From Trichodesmium erythraeum GBRTRLIN201 (lineage in GTDB: Bacteria; Cyanobacteriota; Cyanobacteriia; Cyanobacteriales; Microcoleaceae), in the NCBI GenBank assembly GCA_018457135.1, contig JAGGDU010000046.1, positions 15,516 to 79,515 of the forward strand: DNA of 64,000 nt, given 5' to 3'. The notes beneath the pieces were generated by a model that saw only the letters and a list, made by a program, of their open reading frames with translations, ran no database searches and was not told the DNA's origin. Each line of letters begins with the position of its first letter. Positions within the stretch are counted from its first letter, which is position 1. The position numbers and the translations under genes were made by a program. Positions 58,837-64,000 of this stretch are shown here, piece by piece.

Positions 58837-59283
58837 ATGGGTATTTTTGAGCAAGAAAAAACAACAATACAAGCTACTGATATTAAACTTGAACCAGCAG
58901 AAGCTTTTGCAGCGATCGCTTTAATTACTGTAGCTGTAGATGATATTATTACTGAGAGTGAAAAACAAGGTATTAGTAATATTTTATCTCGAATGGAACT
59001 GTTTAGTAATTATTCAGAAGAACGTAAAAAAGAAATGTTAGACCGTCTGTTAGGTATAATTAAGAATAAAGAAATTAAGCCTTTATTTGATGCTGCAGTT
59101 GCTAAACTTCCTAAAGAGTTAAAGGAGACAGTGTTTGCTGTTAGTACAGATTTAGTTTTAGTAGATGGAAACCTTGCTGAAGAGGAAGAACAACTTCTGA
59201 ATGAATTGTATAATGCTTTAGAAATTTCTGAAACAGTAGCTAATAATATTATTGATGTAATGATGATTAAAAATAAGGGTTAA
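58837..59283 (+). CDS. TerB-family protein
   Basis: A 148-residue all-helical protein of the TerB (tellurite resistance) superfamily. The DxxxxxxE pattern appears twice as metal-binding sites: AVDDIITESEKQGI (about 32-45) and VDGNLAEEEEQLLNEL. Together they form the family's paired acidic sites. TerB proteins bind metal ions at membranes and occur in stress and phage-response systems; the specific role here is unknown. It follows the DUF815 ATPase by 182 bp, so they may be co-expressed. A HIP1 octamer is in the 5' part of the gene. ATG at 58837 has an AAGGTAAC site before it. Confidence 0.85.
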   Translation: MGIFEQEKTTIQATDIKLEPAEAFAAIALITVAVDDIITESEKQGISNILSRMELFSNYSEERKKEMLDRLLGIIKNKEIKPLFDAAVAKLPKELKETVFAVSTDLVLVDGNLAEEEEQLLNELYNALEISETVANNIIDVMMIKNKG

Positions 59284-59447
59284 TCTTAGTTATCAATTTC
59301 AGTACCTCTGACGGAAGCTGGTTACTTGAAATATGAATATTCAAACCTATTAATTATAGGTACTTAGCCTCCTATTAGTATATCTAATTGAGAGTAATTG
59401 GCTATATTCTATGTTTTTTATCCTCACAATTCGATTTATTTCTATTA

Positions 59448-59864
59448 ATGTCTTTTTACTATAGAAGAATAGTTCATTTTCAGGATACTGATGCTGCAGG
59501 TGTGGTTTATTTTGTTAATGTTTTAGCAATTTGCCATGAAGCTTACGAGGCATCTTTAGCAGCATTTGATATTAATTTGAAGGTTTTTTTTAGTAATCAA
59601 GAAATTGCTATTCCAATTATTCATGCTAATGTTGATTTTCGTCGTCCAATGTTTTGTGGGGATGAGTTAACTATTGAATTAATGCCTAAAACTTGGGGAG
59701 ATGATGAGTTTGAAATTTCTTATCAAGTTTTTTTAAAAGAGGTAGGAAAAAAGTGGGCAGCGAGAGCTAGCACAAAGCACGTTTGTATTCATCCTCAAAG
59801 TAAAAGTAGGCAAAAATTATCTGATGAAATAAGGCGATGGTTATTGAGTTTTCAAACTTTCTAG
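59448..59864 (+). CDS. 1,4-dihydroxy-2-naphthoyl-CoA hydrolase
   Basis: A 138-residue hot-dog thioesterase of the 4HBT type. It starts FYYRRIVHFQDTDAAGVVYF with the catalytic Asp in DTDAAG, then EAYEASLAAF and IIHANVDFRRPMFCGDELTI. The shape matches the cyanobacterial/plastid DHNA-CoA thioesterase that releases DHNA for phylloquinone (photosystem I quinone) synthesis. The reading frame is open to a TTG at 59388, but ATG at 59448 is the family start. menE of the same pathway lies 3 kb away on the opposite strand, which supports this specificity over a general thioesterase. Confidence 0.85.
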   Translation: MSFYYRRIVHFQDTDAAGVVYFVNVLAICHEAYEASLAAFDINLKVFFSNQEIAIPIIHANVDFRRPMFCGDELTIELMPKTWGDDEFEISYQVFLKEVGKKWAARASTKHVCIHPQSKSRQKLSDEIRRWLLSFQTF

Positions 59865-59972
59865 TTTAGTAAAATTATGGAATAATAAAATTATGGATAT
59901 ATTGGAGTCTTTTTTTGATTTTATAAATCTCTTTAGGAAAAGATTTATAATTTTTTCCTGATAGTTGGTTTA

Positions 59973-60161
59973 TTGGCAGCTTGTAATAATAAAGTTCTTA
60001 TTTTTGCGATAGCTGCAGCTATTATCATATTTTTTCTTGCTATCATTTTTTATCCTTTTATCCAGAATATTCAGGAAACTGAGGTTTGGTTTATTGATAT
60101 ATGTGTACCTAATTTATTAGCATTTATACTAGGGTTTACTTTAGGGAAAAGATTTAAGTGA
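59973..60161 (+). CDS. small two-TM membrane protein
   Basis: A 62-residue frame from a TTG start with two hydrophobic segments, about 8-27 (VLIFAIAAAIIIFFLAIIFY) and 42-57, and a basic end (GKRFK). Length and pattern fit a real small membrane protein, but there is no strong ribosome site and no family. It could also be a fragment. It lies 108 bp after the thioesterase gene on the same strand. Confidence 0.4.
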   Translation: MAACNNKVLIFAIAAAIIIFFLAIIFYPFIQNIQETEVWFIDICVPNLLAFILGFTLGKRFK

Positions 60162-60567
60162 GTAGCAAAAATACTATTAATATAAATCAAGTAAAATCGA
60201 ATAATTTGAATATATAAAACCATAAGATACCAGAATTTAATAGTGGTTAAATTCAGTCATATTAATTTAATAATTGAATCAGCATATCAAAAAATATTGA
60301 TTTTTAATTGTTAATTACTGAAGGATTATAGGTTTATTGATGATTTAAAATTTACTAATAATATTCTATTTTTTTGAATGTCATATAATTAATTCTAACT
60401 ATTTAAACATTTTAAAAGTACAAATATATTTCCAAATACTCAAAATATTAGTCTCGTATTCTCAAGTTTTAAATGTATTAGTTATAATAGCTGAACCAAC
60501 TTTCATCTAGTTAAGAATAATAGAAGACTTTCACTAATCAAAAAAATTTGAATTTCATATAGATTAA
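60162..60567. other. spacer, nothing recognised
   Basis: A 406-bp very AT-rich stretch before the panE-like pseudogene. No hairpin or repeat stands out. Confidence 0.3.
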
Positions 60568-61517
60568 ATGTCAAGCAATACTTATGCCATAATTGGCAGT
60601 GGTGCACTAGGAGGTTTTTACGGTGCAAAACTACAAAAAGCAGGGTTAGAAGTTCATTTATTACTACATAGTGATTATCATCATGTTCTGGAAAATGGCA
60701 TAGTTATAAAATCAAAACATGGAGATTTTAAACTATCTCAAGTTAATGCCTATAAAAATACTAATCAAATGCCAAAATGTGATGTAATTCTCATAGGATT
60801 AAAAACAACACAAAATAATTTATTAGCAAAATTTTTGCCTCCTTTATTAAAAGAAAATACTGTTGTTTTACTCTTGCAAACTGGCTTAAGTGCAGAACCA
60901 TAAGTTGCCAAAATTGTTGGAAAAAAAGGTTAATAAGAGGAATATGTAATCTTGCCTGTAACAAATTAAGTTTTGGTTATATTCATCATATAGATGATAG
61001 TTCAATTAGAATTGGAAGATACGCCAGGAATTATCAACTTGCTCAAATTACTAATAAAATGCGCGAGATTACTCATGATTTTAAAATTTCTGGAGTTCCG
61101 GTTTATTTCACTGAAAATTTACTACTAGAAAGATGAAAAAAATTGGTTTGGAATATTTCTTATAACAGTTTTTCAGTAATTTTAGATGCTCGAACTGACG
61201 AAATTATCGGAAATGCTAATACGATAAATTTAGTAGTAGAAATAATGCAGGAAGTTTTAGAGGGAGCAAAAAGTTGTCAGCTTCAAATTCCAGATAATTA
61301 TATTCAAAAAATGTTAGACCATACTGAAAAATTACAACCTTATTTAACTAGCATGAAAATTGACTATTAGCGACGACGACCTTTAGAAATAGAAGGAATT
61401 ATTGGCAACCCTTTACGAATGGCAAGTAAGGCTGGTATGAAGTTATCAAAAATGGGAATGTTGTATCAACAATGAAAATTTATAGATGCTATAAATATAC
61501 AGAAATTTTCAAGTTAA
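60568..61517 (+). pseudogene. 2-dehydropantoate 2-reductase-like pseudogene
   Basis: The first part is a clean Rossmann start (AIIGSGALGGFYGAKLQKAG, LIGLKTTQN, VVLLLQTGL) to a TAA at 60901. Then a frameshift leads to CNLACNK, LSFGYIHHIDDSSIRIG-like sequence and a TGA in place of Trp (R-stop-KKLVWNISYNSFSVIL, around 61135). An open stretch follows with ILDARTDEIIGNANTI and LQPYLTSMKIDY, then stops and NPLRMASKAGMKLSKMGMLY. The order fits PanE/ApbA ketopantoate reductase, the NADPH step of coenzyme A synthesis, although relatives act on other keto acids. At least five stops and one frameshift make it dead. Confidence 0.82.
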
Positions 61518-61909
61518 ATAAAAATCAAATAATGTATATATTTAAACTTTTTTATATTTCATAAATTTGTTGAGAATAGTATTGAGAATATTTTTATATT
61601 TATAGTTGCTTTTGTTGTAGCATTTGATTATCTAAACTTTTCTGAAAATTATATTTGTAGGTACATTCCTATTTTGATGGTGACTGTTTTTCCGATATCT
61701 ATTCATACAATATGAAGAAATCAAGCTATAGATAAACACCCTGAAACTTTTAAATATATTGCTTGTTTGTTGCCTATTTATGTAGCAAACTGAATCAACC
61801 TCCATACTTGAGAAAAGCTATATAATTCTAAAGCAGTATTACCTTTCTCTCCTAATAAACCTTTTGATAAAACCTTTTGATAAAATTTATATAATTATGT
61901 CTAAAAATA
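61518..61909. other. spacer, nothing recognised
   Basis: A 392-bp stretch between two pseudogenes. Fragments such as FLYLFIVAFVVAFDYLNF suggest degraded membrane-protein sequence, but I cannot identify it. A short tandem repeat (CCTTTTGATAAAA twice) is at about 61859-61881. Confidence 0.35.
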
Positions 61910-62639
61910 TTGCCAAAATTGGAAATCAAACCCTCTTCTAATGCGGAAATGTTTGCTAAAAACTGGCATATTTTCCAGAAAATTATCAAAAATAATCACA
62001 TGAGACATAAAGAAATGTATAATGTCTTACATCAGTTTATTCTCAATTATCTAGATAAATTATTTTCTTTTTTAGACCTGGGTTGTGGGGATTTATCAAC
62101 TATAATACCTTGTCTTATCGACAGTGATATCTATAGTTATACTGGTGTTGATTTATCACTATAAGCATTGAAAATTGCCCAGGAAAATATTGCCGATTTT
62201 CCTTGGAAAAAAAATTAATTATAGGCAATATTAAATATGTATTTAGAGAGTTAATTAGTCTCTACTAAAAACTTAAAAATTGATATTGTTTTTTCCTTCT
62301 ATACTATTCATCACTTAAGTATATTAGATAAGCAACTAATTAATGATATTTGGCAAATACTGAATCCTAATTCTTGTTTTATTTTAATTGATCTTTTTAG
62401 AGAAGAAGGAGAAACTCATGATTGCTATTTAGCAAAATATAAGCAAAATATTAGGAAAAATTGGTTTACCTTGACTAAGGATGAAATAGATATAACAGTT
62501 ACACACATCAAAAATTGCAATTTTCCTGAAACAGAAAATACAATTATAAATCAAGTAAAAAAAAGCTGGTTTTAGTAAATATGAATTTATTTATCAAGAC
62601 CAAGAACATGCTGGATATTTGTTAGTTTGTTATAAATAG
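61910..62639 (+). pseudogene. class I SAM-dependent methyltransferase, broken
   Basis: The open part from 61910 includes the SAM-binding motif FLDLGCGDLSTIIP (about 62070-62111) and YTGVDLSL, then a TAA at 62162. Sequence continues in several frames with ALKIAQENIADFPW, IVFSFYTIHHLSILDKQLIN, DIWQILNPNSCFILIDLFRE and EYIYQDQEHAGYLLVCYK-like end, stopping at 62637-62639. These are motifs I to post-III of class I methyltransferases in correct order. The substrate is unknown. Stops and frameshifts make it non-functional. Confidence 0.8.
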
Positions 62640-62716
62640 GGTGAAAATAATTTAATACAGCAATTTTCATGATTAGTAAACTAAAGTTGTGACGGTGCAT
62701 GGAACGTTCCTAGAGA

Positions 62717-63270
62717 TTTTTGGTTTTGATAATGTGGTTTATCTATCTAAAAAGTGCTGTAACAGTTAGACCTATTCTCCTATTCTTTGAATAGCAAATT
62801 TTTTGAACAACTCTCAATAATTTTTCCTTCATAATTACGAGGTAAACTTTCTACTTTTAGCCAATATTTAGGCTGCTTAAATTTGCTCAATTTTTTATCA
62901 ATAGCAGCGCACCAATTTTTCCTATAAACTTCAAAATAATTACCCACATTTATGAGAATTTACAACCTGATGCCAAATATTTATCTGCACATATTTTTGG
63001 TTTTGATAATGTGGTTTATGTATTTTAAAAGTGCTGTAATAGTTAGACCTATTCTCCTATTCTTTGAATAGCAATTTCTTTTAAAAACTCTCGATTAATT
63101 TTTCCTTGAGAATTACGAGGTAAACTTTCTACTCTTAGCCAATATTTAGGCTGCTTAAATTTGCTCAATTTTTTATCAATAGCAGCTAACAACTTTTCCT
63201 TAGAAACTTCAAAATAATTACCCACATAAACAGCAGTTACAACTTCACCCCAATATTTATCTGCTAAGCC
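62717..63270. repeat. 277-bp tandem duplication including the menE 3' end
   Basis: Bases 62717-62993 resemble 62994-63270. Each starts with TTTTTGGTTTTGATAATGTG and continues through AAAGTGCTGTAA, the menE stop and the last 70 or so codons. The left copy has accumulated substitutions and small indels; the right copy is part of the intact menE gene. Confidence 0.88.
62757..62990 (-). pseudogene. orphan duplicated menE C-terminal fragment
   Basis: The minus strand contains a diverged copy of the menE tail, for example KLSKFKQPKYWLKVESLPRN, KEKLLAA-like and the final codons. In-frame changes (GGAAAAA to a stop-bearing FVQKIC-like end) and indels break it. It lies 3' of the real gene, so it is the product of the tandem duplication, not a second gene. 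Confidence 0.75.
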
Positions 63271-64000
63271 AATTACACAAATATCATCAACTAAACCAGT
63301 TGTCAAAATAGCAGCTTCAACTTCTGCCGGAAAAACATTTTCCCCACCAGTAATAATTTTTTGACTACTACGACCTACTATTTTTAAGTAACCTTGATGA
63401 TCAAAAAATCCTAAATCATCTGTTACTAGACTTTCATAATTATTAAATATATCAGGATAATACCCTAACGCCAAAGAATTAGCTTTAATGCTAATATTAC
63501 CAATTTGATTTTGATATAATATTTTCCCACTTTCATTTTTCACAATAATTTTAGCGTGAGGTAATACTTGACCGTTACTATTATTTCCTGCCAAAAAATC
63601 TTGTGGTTTAAGAGTCGCAACTTGAGAAGCAGTTTCTGTCATTCCATAAGTTGGAGCTAATTTAATTTGATATTTTCTTGCAGCATCAAATAATTCTTCC
63701 CAAGCTGCGGAACCACCTAAAAGCACTATTTTAAAATTAGATAACCAGTTAGCTGTTTCTGCCTTTTGTAACAAATGGTGTAACTGAGTTGGTACTAGGG
63801 AAATGAAAAATTCATTGGGGTTAATATTCCATTCTTTTTGTTCTAAAATATCTTTATAGGATGGCAAAATTATTAAATTTCCCCCAGTAGTAAAGGAGCG
63901 TATAAACTGCATTAAACCACTGACATGATATAGGGGTAAAACACAAAATGAATTAATTTCTTGTACTTGGAAATATCCTTGGAAACCTCTTACAGATGAC
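63049..64000 (-). CDS. menE: 2-succinylbenzoate-CoA ligase, C-terminal part (runs off window)
   Basis: At least 316 residues of an adenylate-forming ligase that activates o-succinylbenzoate to its CoA thioester in phylloquinone synthesis. The frame is open to the window edge (SSVRGFQGYFQVQEINSFC ... LPLYHVSGLMQF), so the true start lies beyond 64000. Motifs are PTYGMTETASQVATL (A5-type), KIVGRSSQKIITGGENVFPA (A8) and the catalytic Lys in NSQGKINREFL (A10). HVSGLMQF is typical of MenE. The DHNA-CoA thioesterase gene is 3 kb away, which supports the pathway. The 3' end is tandemly duplicated downstream. Confidence 0.88.
   Translation of the reverse strand, partial: SSVRGFQGYFQVQEINSFCVLPLYHVSGLMQFIRSFTTGGNLIILPSYKDILEQKEWNINPNEFFISLVPTQLHHLLQKAETANWLSNFKIVLLGGSAAWEELFDAARKYQIKLAPTYGMTETASQVATLKPQDFLAGNNSNGQVLPHAKIIVKNESGKILYQNQIGNISIKANSLALGYYPDIFNNYESLVTDDLGFFDHQGYLKIVGRSSQKIITGGENVFPAEVEAAILTTGLVDDICVIGLADKYWGEVVTAVYVGNYFEVSKEKLLAAIDKKLSKFKQPKYWLRVESLPRNSQGKINREFLKEIAIQRIGE

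Noticed and set aside
1-64000. tRNA, rRNA or CRISPR arrays
   Set aside because: No T-loop GGTTCRANTC-type signature with matching arms, no rRNA-like stretch and no regularly spaced identical repeats with unique spacers were seen by eye; a covariance search would settle this.

Overview
The window looks like chromosome of an AT-rich filamentous cyanobacterium, most like Trichodesmium or a close relative (inferred from gene content and style, not proven). The reasons are cyanobacterial marker genes (the circadian kinase sasA, gap2, the phylloquinone genes menE and DHNA-CoA thioesterase, a DUF760 protein, a group 2 sigma factor, a Ser/Thr kinase with WD40 repeats), about 18 copies of the HIP1 octamer GCGATCGC, and very low coding density. 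The apparently intact genes listed here cover about 30 kb of 64 kb (about 47%). The rest is long spacers, dispersed repeats and many decayed genes. I saw no rRNA, tRNA or CRISPR array.

Left part (1-23 kb): repeat-rich start, a small conserved cyanobacterial protein, an HNH nuclease whose 3' half is tandemly duplicated, antitoxin-like and RelE-like small genes, pgi, a NarL-type response regulator, a low-molecular-weight phosphatase, ybaB, murC-murB, a dead IS630 transposase, gap2, thiL, an unusual RCK-pore-RCK channel, a dead TnpB gene and a large secreted amidase.

Middle (23-39 kb): a graveyard. From 23.4 to 27.0 kb lies a decayed conflict/signalling cluster: an adaptor-like module, a TRADD-N-like plus pentapeptide-repeat gene, a CHAT-NACHT gene and a PDZ-TPR remnant, all carrying stops and frameshifts. 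Transposase remnants of several families follow. The best is an IS630 element at 35866-36820 with recognisable terminal inverted repeats. A TnpB fragment abuts a group II intron reverse-transcriptase fragment near 39 kb. Intact genes here are a GT4 glycosyltransferase, a cysteine desulfurase and two small membrane or secreted proteins.

Right part (39-64 kb): a DUF2079 membrane protein, sasA, then the most interesting intact region (44.2-47.6 kb). Here a tightly spaced operon (AAA+ ATPase, one-TM small protein, unknown 133-aa protein) lies divergently from a STAND NTPase with a vMAP-type N-terminus. This may be an undescribed system. Further right are mutT, a DUF760 gene, the sigma factor, the WD40 kinase, a TMEM14 protein, a DUF815 ATPase, a TerB protein, DHNA-CoA thioesterase, pseudogenes of panE and a methyltransferase, and the partial menE, which runs off the right edge and has its 3' end tandemly duplicated.
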